DNA from: PALSA-505 sp035308365
Lineage (GTDB): Bacteria; Actinomycetota; Actinomycetes; Streptosporangiales; Streptosporangiaceae
DNA: 64,000 bases
Reading direction: 5' to 3'
Assembly (NCBI GenBank): GCA_035308365.1
Contig: DATGGU010000023.1
Span: 57,274 to 121,273 of the forward strand
Shown: positions 33,163 through 41,931 of the stretch, in pieces
Position numbering within the stretch: position 1 is the stretch's first letter
Layout: each line of letters opens with the position of its first letter
The notes under the pieces: generated by a model
Database searches by the model: none
Told to the model about the DNA's origin: nothing
Seen by the model: the letters and a program-made list of their open reading frames with translations, nothing else
Program-made: the position numbers and the translations under genes

Positions 33163-33798
33163 TCAGCGACGTTCCAGCGGGTCGCCTTCGAGGTGCCCGG
33201 CGGGGAGCGTGCGGCCGCACAGGGCAAGCGCAAGGTCTCCGGCCGCGCCGCGCAGGACCGGGCCGGAGCCGTGTGACCAGTCGAGGTCGGTGGCCTGGAG
33301 CTGACGGCCATCGATGGCGATTCCGAAGTGGGCGTGGCCGCCACCCGCGGTGAGGTCGCCGAGAACGACCCGGATGGTCTCGTCGGGGGAGCGGCGGGAC
33401 ACCCCCAGTGGCACGGTCATGTCCAGCCCGTGGATCACCACGTGGTTGAGCGCGCCGTGGTAGCCGCCGCCGGGCGGCGTCCAGTGCTGCATGATGCTGG
33501 AGCGCAGGCTGGCGAGGAGTTCGCTGGCCGGCCGGGTCGCGTCCCGGCTGGCCACCTCGTTGGAGAGCCGGGTGAAGTCGAACTCGCAGCGCCGGAGCTC
33601 GGCCATGAATTCCTCTGCTGAGTAGCGCGCGGCCATCGTCAAATGCGCGGCGACCTCGCGGACCCGCCAGCCCGCGCACATCGACGGGGTGTCCCACTGG
33701 GCATCGGAGGCGGCCGCGAGCAGGTCAGCCAGGCTGGCGAACTCGGCGGCCACGGCCGGCTGCAGGTGGGCGTCCGTCGCAACAGTTGGCGTGCTCAT
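33163..33798 (-). CDS. Mycothiol-dependent maleylpyruvate isomerase family protein
   Basis: A 211-residue DinB-fold protein. DTPSMCAGWRVREVAAHLTM (metal-binding His), SSIMQHWTPPGGG and NHVVIHGLDMTVPLGV (His pair) match the MDMPI N-terminal domain of mycothiol-dependent enzymes, and the C-terminal part reads LDWSHGSGPVLRGAAGDLAL. The substrate is unknown. Its ATG overlaps the AHSA1 gene stop, so it is third in an ArsR-AHSA1-isomerase operon. Confidence 0.87.
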   Translation of the reverse strand: MSTPTVATDAHLQPAVAAEFASLADLLAAASDAQWDTPSMCAGWRVREVAAHLTMAARYSAEEFMAELRRCEFDFTRLSNEVASRDATRPASELLASLRSSIMQHWTPPGGGYHGALNHVVIHGLDMTVPLGVSRRSPDETIRVVLGDLTAGGGHAHFGIAIDGRQLQATDLDWSHGSGPVLRGAAGDLALALCGRTLPAGHLEGDPLERR

Positions 33799-34250
33799 CG
33801 TGAGCCTCCTAGCTTTTCGAGGTATGCGGCAAAGCGGTCGAGCGAGGTCGCGAACCCTGCCCGCGCCTGCGGGCTGTGATATCCGGCGGGAGCGTTCGCC
33901 TGCCGGATCTGGAGTTCGGTGCGCTCGCCGGCCAGGTCACGGAAGGTCGAGGTCGTCGTCACGCCGGAGCCGGGCTCGGTCCAGACGATCCGCTCCGGCT
34001 CCACGATCTCGACGTACACGGCGCGGGTTGGATACCGGCTGCCGTCGGAGTCGTTGACCATGACCGTCTCGAACACCCCGCCCGGGCGCGGGTCGACCTT
34101 GATCGTCTCAACCGGCGTGCTCACCCCGGCCGGGCCCCAGAAATGGGTCAGGTGCTCCGGCTCGAGCATGCAGCGGAAGACCAGCTCCCGCGGCGCGTCG
34201 AACACGCGGGTGTAGGTGAGCTCGCCGGCACTGGGCGCCTGGTCAGTCAT
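33795..34250 (-). CDS. AHSA1/SRPBCC domain protein
   Basis: A 151-residue START-like protein: YTRVFDAPRELVFRCMLEPE, HLTHFWGPAGVSTPVETIKV, DPRPGGVFETVMV, then a TTSTF-type strand and a C-terminal helix (SLDRFAAYLEKL). These proteins pair with ArsR regulators in many actinobacteria and often act as small-ligand binders. It overlaps the ArsR gene by 8 bp and the isomerase gene by 4 bp. Confidence 0.9.
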   Translation of the reverse strand: MTDQAPSAGELTYTRVFDAPRELVFRCMLEPEHLTHFWGPAGVSTPVETIKVDPRPGGVFETVMVNDSDGSRYPTRAVYVEIVEPERIVWTEPGSGVTTTSTFRDLAGERTELQIRQANAPAGYHSPQARAGFATSLDRFAAYLEKLGGSR

Positions 34251-34608
34251 CCGCCGTTCCTTTCCGCCGTTGGGAAGGTGCTCGCTGGAGGTCGCGCAGG
34301 TGCTCGTCGAGCTTGTCGAAACGCTCTTTCCAAACCCGCCGGTTCTCCTCTATCCAGCTCAGGGCGCTGTCGAGCACTTCGCCCTCCAGGTGGCAGGGCC
34401 GGAACTGGGCGCGGCGGGCCCGCGAGATCAGGCCGCAGCGTTCGAGCACCTTCAGGTGCTTGGAGATGCCCGGAAGCGTCATGTCGAACGGCGCGGCCAG
34501 CTCGTTCACCGTGGCGTCCCCCCTGGCCAGCCTGGCGACGATCGCCCGGCGGGTCGGATCCGCCAGTGCGGTGAAGGTGGCATCGAGCCGGTCCCCGGCC
34601 ACGGTCAT
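34243..34608 (-). CDS. ArsR family transcriptional regulator
   Basis: A 121-residue winged-helix repressor: TFTALADPTRRAIVARLARG, ELAAPFDMTLPGISKHLKVL and ERCGLISRARRAQFRPC. The metal-binding ELCVCDL motif of SmtB/ArsR proteins is absent (VNELAAPF instead), so this is the non-metal type that accompanies AHSA1 proteins. It heads the three-gene minus-strand operon. Autoregulation is likely. Confidence 0.9.
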   Translation of the reverse strand: MTVAGDRLDATFTALADPTRRAIVARLARGDATVNELAAPFDMTLPGISKHLKVLERCGLISRARRAQFRPCHLEGEVLDSALSWIEENRRVWKERFDKLDEHLRDLQRAPSQRRKGTADD

Positions 34609-34634
34609 GATCGGCCTCCCTCGCTGTACTCCTT

Positions 34635-34664
34635 ACTTCACCACCTGGTTAGTTAGCTGTCAAG
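34635..34664 (-). promoter_or_regulatory. Candidate promoter of the ArsR operon
   Basis: On the minus strand a perfect -35 TTGACA (34659-34664) is followed 18 bases later by TGAAGT (34635-34640), a poor -10. A GTTAGTTAG-type segment lies in the spacer and may be part of the operator. The -10 assignment is weak. Confidence 0.35.
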
Positions 34665-34723
34665 TTAAATAAGAGGGAATGGCTCCGCCAGGTTCGGGCG
34701 GAGAAGATGGGTGCCGCCGGGCG

Positions 34724-35173
34724 TCAGGCCCAGGCTCGCGGGTCTCCCACGAGGTGGGTGACCGTCTCGGGGAGTTCACCGGAGACGATCTGGCCGAGGG
34801 TGACCTCTTCGAGGATGGCCCGCTCGCTGGCCCGCAGGGCGATCCACACGCGCTGCAGCGGCTCGGCGGCCCCGATGTACCCGACGTTCTCCGGGCGCTC
34901 GCCACGGACCCCGAGAAGCTGTCCATCGATGGCACGGATGATGTCGGCGAGCGTGATTTCGTCGGCCGGGCGGGCGAGCCAGAAACCGCCGTCCGGGCCG
35001 CGCTGGCTGCGGACCAGCCCGGCCCGCCGGAGCTGAGTCAAGATCGTTTCGAGAAACTTCACCGGGATTTGCTGGGCCCGCGCGACCTGTTCCGCTGTGA
35101 CATGGCTGTCACCGATAGTGGCGATTTCAATCGCCGCGCGTAGCGCGTAGTCAGCGCGAGCAGACAATCTCAT
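34724..35173 (-). CDS. Rrf2 family regulator without cysteines
   Basis: A 149-residue Rrf2 protein: MRLSARADYALRAAIEIATI, EQVARAQQIPVKFLETILTQ and LRRAGLVRSQRGPDGGFWLA. No cysteine occurs anywhere, so it cannot bind the Fe-S cluster used by IscR or NsrR; it is of the CymR-like cluster-free kind. ATG at 35173 is the family start; an ATG three codons earlier is also in frame. It is monocistronic and its target is unknown. Confidence 0.88.
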   Translation of the reverse strand: MRLSARADYALRAAIEIATIGDSHVTAEQVARAQQIPVKFLETILTQLRRAGLVRSQRGPDGGFWLARPADEITLADIIRAIDGQLLGVRGERPENVGYIGAAEPLQRVWIALRASERAILEEVTLGQIVSGELPETVTHLVGDPRAWA

Positions 35174-35468
35174 GAGCAGCATTATGCAGCCATTCCGGCC
35201 GGAACGCGGGACAAGGGTGCCCCAAAGCGCTCATGCACGCAGCGGAATCACCGGTGTACCCGGCACGATCGTGCTGGTGATGACGCCGGGGCGGTCCCCT
35301 TCCGGGTGTACCTGGCCGGGCGCAACCACGGACGCTCGCCGGGCCGGGGAAAGTCGCGGGTTATCCGCGGCGGCGCCGGTGTGAGCGATGGTCCGGCCCG
35401 GTCCGTAAGGAAGCGGAAGACGGAACTCAGGCCGGCCCGGCAGTCTACTGGCCGGCCCAGCCGGGCAG
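35174..35468. other. Intergenic region between Rrf2 and GH3 genes
   Basis: About 295 bp with no convincing coding sequence, hairpin with T-run or known RNA. The minus-strand frames here run in from the glycosidase in other phases and are shadows. The right part, just before the GH3 stop, is Gly/Pro codon-like GC-rich sequence. Confidence 0.5.
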
Positions 35469-36947
35469 CTAGGCGAGGCCGAGGACCTCGGCGGCCGCGC
35501 GGCCGTTCGGCCAGGCCGCGCCGTAGGTGGCGACGTAACCGCCGCTGGCTGGCCGCCAGACCGGCAGGCCCATCTCCACCACGACCGCGTCCGGGCGGGC
35601 GGCGAGCAGTTCCGTGGTGACATCCTGGGCCGCCTGGTGCCGGTGCGCGTCGCGGACCACGACCACCAGCGGGCGGCCCACGGCCCGGGCCAGCACGTTC
35701 GCGATGGCATTGGCCTGGCCGGGCCCGTCCTGGCCGACGTCGAGCCGCACGACATTGCCGTCCAGCCATGGTCCCAGGCCCCAGGGTACGGCTCCGACGG
35801 CGATGTTGCGCTCCGTCCGCAACTCCACCACGACCGGGTCGGCCAGCGGGCTGCTGAGCCCGAAGACGCGCAGCGCCCGCCGTGCCACGCTCAGCCCGGC
35901 CTGCCCGTCCCCGTTACCGTTGACCTGAGCCTGGCCGGCCGCGCCGCCGCGGGCCCTGAGCCAGCCGCGCAGTTCGGCCACTCTGCTGCCGGCCTCCTCA
36001 AGCCGCCCGGCGGGCAGCCTGCCCTCGGCGACGGCGGCCACCAGCGTGTCCCGCACCGCCAGGTAGGACTGCTCGTCCTGGTCATTGCCGAGGCAGAGCA
36101 GGTCGACACCGGCCGCGAGCGTGCGGACCGCCGCTTCCGGCACGCCGTGCGGGTCGCTCACGGCCCGCATCTCCAGCGCGTCTGTGATGATCACCCCGGT
36201 GAAGCCCAGCTCGCCGCGCAGCAGCCCGGTGACCGCCGCCGCCGACCAGGTCGCCGGGAGGCCGCCGGTCAGCCCGGGAACCAGCAGATGGCCGGGCATG
36301 ATGGCGCGGACCCCGGCCTCGATGGCGGCGATGAACGGCGGCAGATCCCGCCGCCGCAGCTCATCCAGGTCGCCGTCCACCATGGCCATGATGTGATGGC
36401 TGTCGTCGCGGGTACTGCCGTGGCCGGGGAAGTGCTTGGCACACGCGGCTATCCCGGCCGACTGCAGGCCGGTGATCGCGGCCGCGGCGTGCCGGGCGAC
36501 CAGGTCGGTGCCGGCCCCGAACGACCGCGTGCCGATGATCGGGTTGTCCGGCGCCGAGTTGACGTCCGCGATCGGCGCCAGGTCGAAGTTGATCCCCACG
36601 CCGGCCAGGTCGGCCCCGAGCTGGCGGTAGATCTCCCTGGTGAGCTGGGTGTCGTCCACCGCGCCCAGGGCCGCGTTCCCCGGATAGGGGCTGCCGGTCT
36701 GGTGCGCGATCCTGGTGACGTCACCGCCCTCCTCGTCGATGGCGATGACCGGCTCGTCGGCGGCGGCTCTGAGCTGGGCGGTCAGCGCCGCCACCTGGCC
36801 GGGACCGGCGACGTTCCGGCCGTACAGGGTGACCCCGGCCAGGCCGCGGCCGAGCGCGGCGCGCAGCCAGTCCGGGACCGTGGTGCCCGGAAACGGCGGG
36901 ACCAGGATCGCCTCGGCAAGGCGGCGGAGAGATGGATCCCCAGACAT
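35469..36947 (-). CDS. Glycoside hydrolase family 3, beta-N-acetylhexosaminidase type
   Basis: A 492-residue cytosolic enzyme (no signal peptide). The GH3 NagZ-type features are there: VIAIDEEGGDVTRI, GINFDLAPIADVNS, ACAKHFPGHGSTRDDSHH with the Lys-His and the catalytic His-loop (GHGxxxxDxH), and TDALEM with the Asp nucleophile. A C-terminal 150-residue domain follows. It most likely cuts N-acetylglucosamine from oligosaccharides. ATG at 36947 lies 9 bp after the permease stop, so it is last in the sugar ABC operon. Confidence 0.92.
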   Translation of the reverse strand: MSGDPSLRRLAEAILVPPFPGTTVPDWLRAALGRGLAGVTLYGRNVAGPGQVAALTAQLRAAADEPVIAIDEEGGDVTRIAHQTGSPYPGNAALGAVDDTQLTREIYRQLGADLAGVGINFDLAPIADVNSAPDNPIIGTRSFGAGTDLVARHAAAAITGLQSAGIAACAKHFPGHGSTRDDSHHIMAMVDGDLDELRRRDLPPFIAAIEAGVRAIMPGHLLVPGLTGGLPATWSAAAVTGLLRGELGFTGVIITDALEMRAVSDPHGVPEAAVRTLAAGVDLLCLGNDQDEQSYLAVRDTLVAAVAEGRLPAGRLEEAGSRVAELRGWLRARGGAAGQAQVNGNGDGQAGLSVARRALRVFGLSSPLADPVVVELRTERNIAVGAVPWGLGPWLDGNVVRLDVGQDGPGQANAIANVLARAVGRPLVVVVRDAHRHQAAQDVTTELLAARPDAVVVEMGLPVWRPASGGYVATYGAAWPNGRAAAEVLGLA

Positions 36948-36955
36948 GCCCGCGC

Positions 36956-37861
36956 TTATCCCTTCACCGAACCGGCGACCAGGCCGCCGACCATCCGACG
37001 TTGCACGATCAGGAAGAACACCACCGGCGGGATCGTGTAGAGGGTCGAGGCCGCCATGATCGAGCCCCAGTTCGCCCCGTTCCGGCTGAAGAAGTACTGG
37101 ACGTAGATCGGAAGCGTGTAGTGGGCCTGCGTGGACAGGAACGTCAGGGCGAAGACGAACTCGTTCCACGCCGTGATGAACGCCAGCGTGCTGACGGCCA
37201 CCAGGCCCGGCCAGACGAGCGGGAACAGGATCCGCCAGAAGATCCGGGCCGCGCTCGCGCCGTCCAGCGCGGCCGCCTCTTCCAGTTCCTTCGGCACCGT
37301 GGCCACGAAGTTTCTCAGCAGCCAGATCGAGACCGGCAGGGCCAGCCCGGCGTACAGCAGGACCAGTCCGGGCAGGCTGTCCAGCAGGTTCAGCGACCGG
37401 TAGTCGAGGAACAGCGGGATGACCAGCGCGTTGGCCGGGACCATCTGCACGACCAGCAGCATGATCAGGAACGAGGTGCGCAGCCGGAACCTGAACCTGG
37501 CCACCGCCACCGCCGCCAGCAGCGACAGCGCGGAGGCCAGCAGCACGGCGGTGAGCGTCAGGAACAGGCTGTTGCGGAAGAACGTCCAGAACGACAGGCC
37601 CAGGCCGGCCGCCTGGCCGTTGATCACCTGGTCGAAGTTGCTGACCGTCGGGTGTGCGGGCAGCGGATGCGGGGTCAGTGTGTAGATCTCGGTGGCCGGC
37701 TTGAACGCCGTGGAGACCATCCAGAAGATCGGGAACAGCACCAGCAGCGCGACGATGAGCCCGGCCCCGTTCAGCGCGACCTTGCGAGTCGTCTTGACCC
37801 GGCGTGACGCCCTGGCCGAGTAGGGCCGGACCGCGCCCGCCCGGGCGGACATGCCGATCAT
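36956..37861 (-). CDS. Carbohydrate ABC transporter permease (MalG type)
   Basis: A 301-residue inner-membrane permease. Six helices are visible, starting ALNGAGLIVALLVLFPIFWMV, and the EAA loop ELEEAAALDGASAARIFWRI sits in the expected place before the last two helices. The end GGLVAGSVKG is diagnostic of CUT1 permeases. Its start overlaps the upstream permease stop (ATGA); ATG at 37852 is an alternative. Confidence 0.93.
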   Translation of the reverse strand: MIGMSARAGAVRPYSARASRRVKTTRKVALNGAGLIVALLVLFPIFWMVSTAFKPATEIYTLTPHPLPAHPTVSNFDQVINGQAAGLGLSFWTFFRNSLFLTLTAVLLASALSLLAAVAVARFRFRLRTSFLIMLLVVQMVPANALVIPLFLDYRSLNLLDSLPGLVLLYAGLALPVSIWLLRNFVATVPKELEEAAALDGASAARIFWRILFPLVWPGLVAVSTLAFITAWNEFVFALTFLSTQAHYTLPIYVQYFFSRNGANWGSIMAASTLYTIPPVVFFLIVQRRMVGGLVAGSVKG

Positions 37862-38886
37862 GCGAGCGCTCCCTGCTTGATGTTCGCCCTGACGTAGCCG
37901 ATCGTGATGATCATCAGGATCGCGGTGAGGATCAGCGCGATCGCCGAGCCCAGCCCGACCTGCGGCGGCTGCAGGAACGCCTGGCTGTAGGAGTAGAGCG
38001 CCATGTTGTACTCGTCTCTGTTCCCGAGCGCTCCGGTGATCACGTAGGACTGGGTGAAGACGTTGAAGTCCCAGATGACCGACAGCAGCACCAGGACCAG
38101 GAAGATCGGTTTGAGCATCGGATAGGTGATCTTCCGGAAGCTCTGCCACGGTCCGGCCCCGTCAACCCGGGCGGACTCATACAGTTCGCTGGGGATCGAC
38201 TTGAGCCCGGCCAGGACGGTGACGGCGATGAACGGGAACGACTGCCAGACGACCAGGATCGTGGCGATCGTGTAGGCGGGCACCGGCCCGGTGGTCGCCC
38301 AGTTGTACTGCGCCCAGTGCGCGCCGCCGCCCAGCCAGTGCGGCAGCCTGGCCAGCGCCCAGTTCACGATGCCGCCGTCCGGGCTGAAGAACCAGACGAA
38401 GATGACCGACGCGGACACCGCCGGGGTCGCCCAGGCGACCAGCGCCGCCCCGCTGACGAACGCCGCCATCCGCCTGCCGAGCCGGTTCAGCAGCAGCCCG
38501 ACCAGCGTTCCGGTGATCATGGTCAGCGTCACCAGGGTGGCGGCGAAGACCACCGTGGTGCGCAGCGACAGCCAGAACTCGGGGTCGCGCAGCGTCGTGG
38601 TGAAGTTGCTGAACCCGGCCCAGGTGGCCGGCTGGGTGCCGACGATCTGCGCCTCGCCGAAGTTCTGGAATGAGTACAGCCCCACCTGCAGCGTGGGCCA
38701 GATGAGCACCAGCCCGATCGCGGCGAGCGAGGGCACCAGCAGCAGGTAGGGGGCGAGCTTGTGGCGCCGGATGAAGGTGGTGACGGACTGCCACCGCGAT
38801 GCGGCCGGTGGCCTCGCACGACCGCGGAACGCTCGTCCGCTTCCGGCGGCCGTTGTGGCCTGCCGGTCTCCTACGGTGTCAACCAT
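37858..38886 (-). CDS. Carbohydrate ABC transporter permease (MalF type)
   Basis: A 342-residue permease with six hydrophobic helices, starting LAPYLLLVPSLAAIGLVLIW, and the EAA loop ELYESARVDGAGPWQSFRKI. The N-terminal 40 residues are a basic cytoplasmic tail. It pairs with the MalG-type permease downstream (4-bp overlap) and the binding protein upstream (114 bp). No ATPase gene is in the cluster, so a shared MsiK-like ATPase elsewhere is likely, as in other actinobacterial CUT1 systems (inference). Confidence 0.93.
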   Translation of the reverse strand: MVDTVGDRQATTAAGSGRAFRGRARPPAASRWQSVTTFIRRHKLAPYLLLVPSLAAIGLVLIWPTLQVGLYSFQNFGEAQIVGTQPATWAGFSNFTTTLRDPEFWLSLRTTVVFAATLVTLTMITGTLVGLLLNRLGRRMAAFVSGAALVAWATPAVSASVIFVWFFSPDGGIVNWALARLPHWLGGGAHWAQYNWATTGPVPAYTIATILVVWQSFPFIAVTVLAGLKSIPSELYESARVDGAGPWQSFRKITYPMLKPIFLVLVLLSVIWDFNVFTQSYVITGALGNRDEYNMALYSYSQAFLQPPQVGLGSAIALILTAILMIITIGYVRANIKQGALA

Positions 38887-39000
38887 CGGTCAGTCAATCT
38901 CCGTGTCCTGTAGGGGGCCGGGTCAACGCCGGGCTTGCGGCGTGCCCGCCCGGCCACCGCCGCGGGCGGCGGCCGGGCAGGCCGGGCCGGGGCCGGAGGG

Positions 39001-40341
39001 TTACTCCTTGCCCGTGTTCAGCACGTTGGTCATTTCAGTGTTGGCCTTGGCGACCGTGGAGGCAAAGTTCGCGCCCTGCTCCAGTGCCTTCGTCATGGTC
39101 GGCAGGATCTGGTCGGTGGTGTCGACGATCGTCCAGTTCTTGGCGTTGAACGGGGAGATGTCGGTGACCGTTGCCGCCTTGGCGAATCCGGACATGAGCT
39201 GGCTGCCCGAGTACGCGCCGCTGGTGAGCTTGGAGGTGTACGGCGGGAAGAACCCCTGCAGGTTGGCGAACGAGGTGGAGTTGGCCTCGCTGTCCATGGT
39301 CTGGATCAGGTCCCAGTCCGCGGTCTTGAACTTGCTGGTCGCGAAGATGCCCAGGTCGGAGCCGCCGGCGAAGGCCGGAGCCGGGTTCGGGCCGTTCTCG
39401 CTGGGGATCGGGAAGGAGGCGAAACCAGCCTTGTCCACGGCGTTCTTCGGGAACTCGGACTGCGCCCACGGGCCGTCGATGTACATGCCGAGCCTGCCGA
39501 GCGCGAAGTCCTCGTTGGACCCGCCGGAGGTGGCGCCCGGGTTGCCCAGCTCGGTCTGGCCGATGTATTTGGCCGGCGACACCTTGTCCACCGTCGTCAG
39601 GCCCACGTAGAACTTGATGCCGGCCTCGGACTGCGGGCTGGTCAGCTCGCCAACCCACTTGCCGTTCTGCTGCACGGCGACCTGGCCGCCGGCCCCCCAG
39701 ATGAAGCTGGCCAGGGCGTAGTCGTAGTTGCTCGGCGCACCGATGCCGAAGCTGCCCGGGTACTTCTTCATCAGCGTCTTGGCGTCGCTGACCAGTTGCG
39801 CCCAGTTGGTGGGCGGAGCGGAGATGCCCGCGGCCTGGAACTCGTTCTTGCGGTACCAGATGCCGCGCACGCCGCCGAACCACGGCACCGCGAAGATGCT
39901 GCTGCCCTGCGTGTCGTTGGCCAGCATGCCCGCCACCAGGTCAGACTTGCTGGACCAGGCGTTGACCTGCGGGGCGATGTTCGCCAGCATCCCGAGCGAA
40001 GCCTCGGTCGGGGTGTCGGTGTTGCCCAGCTCGGTCACGTCGGGCGCGTTCTTGCCGGTGGCCAGGGCCTTCTGCCAGTCGGTGGTCCGGTCCGCCCACG
40101 GGATCCACTGGACGTTGATCTTGGTCTTGGCATACTTGGGGTAGAGCCTGTGGAACTGCGAAACAACGCCGTTCATCCAGGTGACTTCTGTCGGGGCGGA
40201 CGGACCCATCCGCCAGACGGTGAGCGAGGTGGGTACTGATGACGATGAGCCGGATGACGGACTGCTTGACCCGCATCCCGCAACGCCCCCGGCGAGCGCA
40301 ACCGTTGCGCCGATCGCGAGGGCTGATGTCCTGAATCGCAC
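39001..40341 (-). CDS. Extracellular sugar-binding lipoprotein
   Basis: A 446-residue CUT1 solute-binding protein. The lipobox VAGC puts the lipidated Cys at residue 23, followed by a Ser-rich linker (SSSPSSGSSSS). Family segments include KALATGKNAPDVTELGNTD, AVPWFGGVRGIWYRKNEF and ALGRLGMYIDGPWAQSEF. GTG at 40341 has GGGAAGGGAG at good spacing; the long upstream frame lies opposite the ROK gene. It probably captures an amino-sugar oligosaccharide for the permeases, since a GH3 NagZ-type enzyme ends the operon and a ROK regulator is divergent (inference). Confidence 0.93.
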   Translation of the reverse strand: MRFRTSALAIGATVALAGGVAGCGSSSPSSGSSSSVPTSLTVWRMGPSAPTEVTWMNGVVSQFHRLYPKYAKTKINVQWIPWADRTTDWQKALATGKNAPDVTELGNTDTPTEASLGMLANIAPQVNAWSSKSDLVAGMLANDTQGSSIFAVPWFGGVRGIWYRKNEFQAAGISAPPTNWAQLVSDAKTLMKKYPGSFGIGAPSNYDYALASFIWGAGGQVAVQQNGKWVGELTSPQSEAGIKFYVGLTTVDKVSPAKYIGQTELGNPGATSGGSNEDFALGRLGMYIDGPWAQSEFPKNAVDKAGFASFPIPSENGPNPAPAFAGGSDLGIFATSKFKTADWDLIQTMDSEANSTSFANLQGFFPPYTSKLTSGAYSGSQLMSGFAKAATVTDISPFNAKNWTIVDTTDQILPTMTKALEQGANFASTVAKANTEMTNVLNTGKE

Positions 40342-40538
40342 TGCTGGATCTCCCTTCCCGGGTTCGTGTCCGCGGAGCGGTGCGCGTTCCGTGGCGACGG
40401 ACCGGATGTTCTGCCCATGAACGGGCCTTGCTCCGGCGGGGCCGACCCGCTTCGCCAGTCCCGCTCCTGGCCTCCCGGATACTGTCCCGGTCGGCCTGAG
40501 CGGCCCGGCAACCAGCTTCTGGCCCTCGGAGGTGAAAC

Positions 40539-40559
40539 TAACAGGAAAGTTTCCTATTA
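40539..40559. promoter_or_regulatory. 21-bp palindrome in the ROK/sugar-operon promoter region
   Basis: The centre AGGAAAGTTTCCT is a perfect odd palindrome, extended by TAA and TTA at the ends with one mismatched pair. It lies about 200 bp before the binding-protein GTG and 80 bp before the divergent ROK gene. ROK repressors often bind AT-rich dyads of this kind. Two direct GAAACTACA repeats (40588-40606) follow. Confidence 0.55.
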
Positions 40560-40641
40560 AGATAGACCCCGTTGCTAGATCGAGATAGAAACTACATGAA
40601 ACTACACGTTTACGGGGCGTTACCGCCCCAAGGGGAAGACG

Positions 40642-41847
40642 ATGGAGCCACGCCCGGCGACGCCGAGTCTGCTGCGTGAATTGAACGACCGGACCGCCCT
40701 GGAGCTGCTGCTCACGCGTGGCCCGATGACAAGAGCCCAGGTGGGCGAGCACACCGGCCTGTCCAAGGTGACCGCCGCCCAGTTGCTGGCCAGACTGGAG
40801 GAACGCGGCCTGGTCCAGGTCACCGGCACGCAGTCCGGCGGTCGCGGCCCGAATGCGGCCGTGTACGCCGTGGTACCGTCCAGCGCCTACGTGGCCGGAC
40901 TGCACGTCGAGGCCGAAGTGGTCGGCGCCGGGATCGCGGACATCACCGGCCGGGTGATCACCGAGATCGCCATCGACCCGAACGGCAGCCTGGACCCGGT
41001 AGACCTGGTCCACAAGGCCGTCTCGGCAGCGTGCGACTCCGCGGGCATCGACGTGGACCTGCTGAGCGCCTTCGTGATCGGCAGCCCCGGCGTCGTGGAC
41101 CCCAGGACCGGCGACATCCGGCTGGCGGTCAACATGCCCGAGTGGCACGAGGGCGTGCTCGGCGCCCTGCGCAGCGACCTGGGCCGCACCGTCATCATCG
41201 AAAACGACGCCAACCTCGCCGCCATGGCCGAACACGCGATCGGCGCCGCCCAGCACGTGAACGACTTCGCGCTGGTGTGGCTCAGTACCGGTCTTGGCCT
41301 CGCCGCCGTACTGGGCGGCAAGCCGCACAAGGGCGTGGCGGGCGCCGCCGGTGAAATCGGCTACCTTCCGGTGCCCGGCGTAGGCCTGCCAGAAGACGTA
41401 CGCCGCGCGCCGGTCACGGGTTCGTTCCAGTCCCTGGCCGGCGCCAACATGGTCCGCCGGCTCGCCGCGGACTTCGGCTTCACCGGCGGGTCCGGCTCGG
41501 ACGGGGCAGTCGCCGCCAAGGTCGTGGCGGATGCCGCGGCGGACGCGGCCGCGGGTGGCAGGCCCGGGACGGACTTCCTTGACGAGCTGGCCAGCCGGGT
41601 GGCGCTGGGGGTCGCGTCGATCTGCGTGGTGCTGGACCCTGGGCTGGTCGTACTGGGCGGCGGCGTCGGCCTGGCCGGCGGGACCGAACTGGCCAGCCGG
41701 GTCGCGGCCGGGGTCGGCCGGATCTGCCCGGCGACCCCAACGGTCGTCCCCACCAAACTGGCCGACGCCCCCGTGCTGCGCGGCGCGATCCTCGCCGCGG
41801 TAGCCGAAATGCGCCAAGAACTGCTGGCCTCCGTGGGGCCTGCGTAA
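40642..41847 (+). CDS. ROK family transcriptional regulator
   Basis: A 401-residue protein. The N-terminal winged HTH (ELLLTRGPMTRAQVGEHTGL, SKVTAAQLLARLEERGLVQV) is followed by a sugar-kinase-like ROK domain (YVAGLHVEAEVVGAGIADIT, VIIENDANLAAMAEHAIG, VAGAAGEIGYLPV). The usual zinc-binding Cys cluster is not evident. ATG at 40642, divergent from the sugar-binding lipoprotein. It is the likely repressor of the amino-sugar importer, released by a sugar ligand (inference). Confidence 0.93.
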   Translation: MEPRPATPSLLRELNDRTALELLLTRGPMTRAQVGEHTGLSKVTAAQLLARLEERGLVQVTGTQSGGRGPNAAVYAVVPSSAYVAGLHVEAEVVGAGIADITGRVITEIAIDPNGSLDPVDLVHKAVSAACDSAGIDVDLLSAFVIGSPGVVDPRTGDIRLAVNMPEWHEGVLGALRSDLGRTVIIENDANLAAMAEHAIGAAQHVNDFALVWLSTGLGLAAVLGGKPHKGVAGAAGEIGYLPVPGVGLPEDVRRAPVTGSFQSLAGANMVRRLAADFGFTGGSGSDGAVAAKVVADAAADAAAGGRPGTDFLDELASRVALGVASICVVLDPGLVVLGGGVGLAGGTELASRVAAGVGRICPATPTVVPTKLADAPVLRGAILAAVAEMRQELLASVGPA

Positions 41848-41876
41848 CCGGCTGCTGGCCTCCGTGCGTAAACCGG

Positions 41877-41913
41877 CCGGAGCCCGCCCAGTTGGCGGCT
41901 GGGCGGGCTCCGG
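41877..41913. terminator. Strong bidirectional hairpin between ROK and phosphatase-like genes
   Basis: A perfect 15-bp GC-rich stem, CCGGAGCCCGCCCAG with CTGGGCGGGCTCCGG, around a 7-base loop. It sits between the ROK stop and the convergent gene's stop and is symmetrical enough to serve both. No T-run is present. Confidence 0.75.
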
Positions 41914-41931
41914 GAGGTTGGGGGAACGGGG

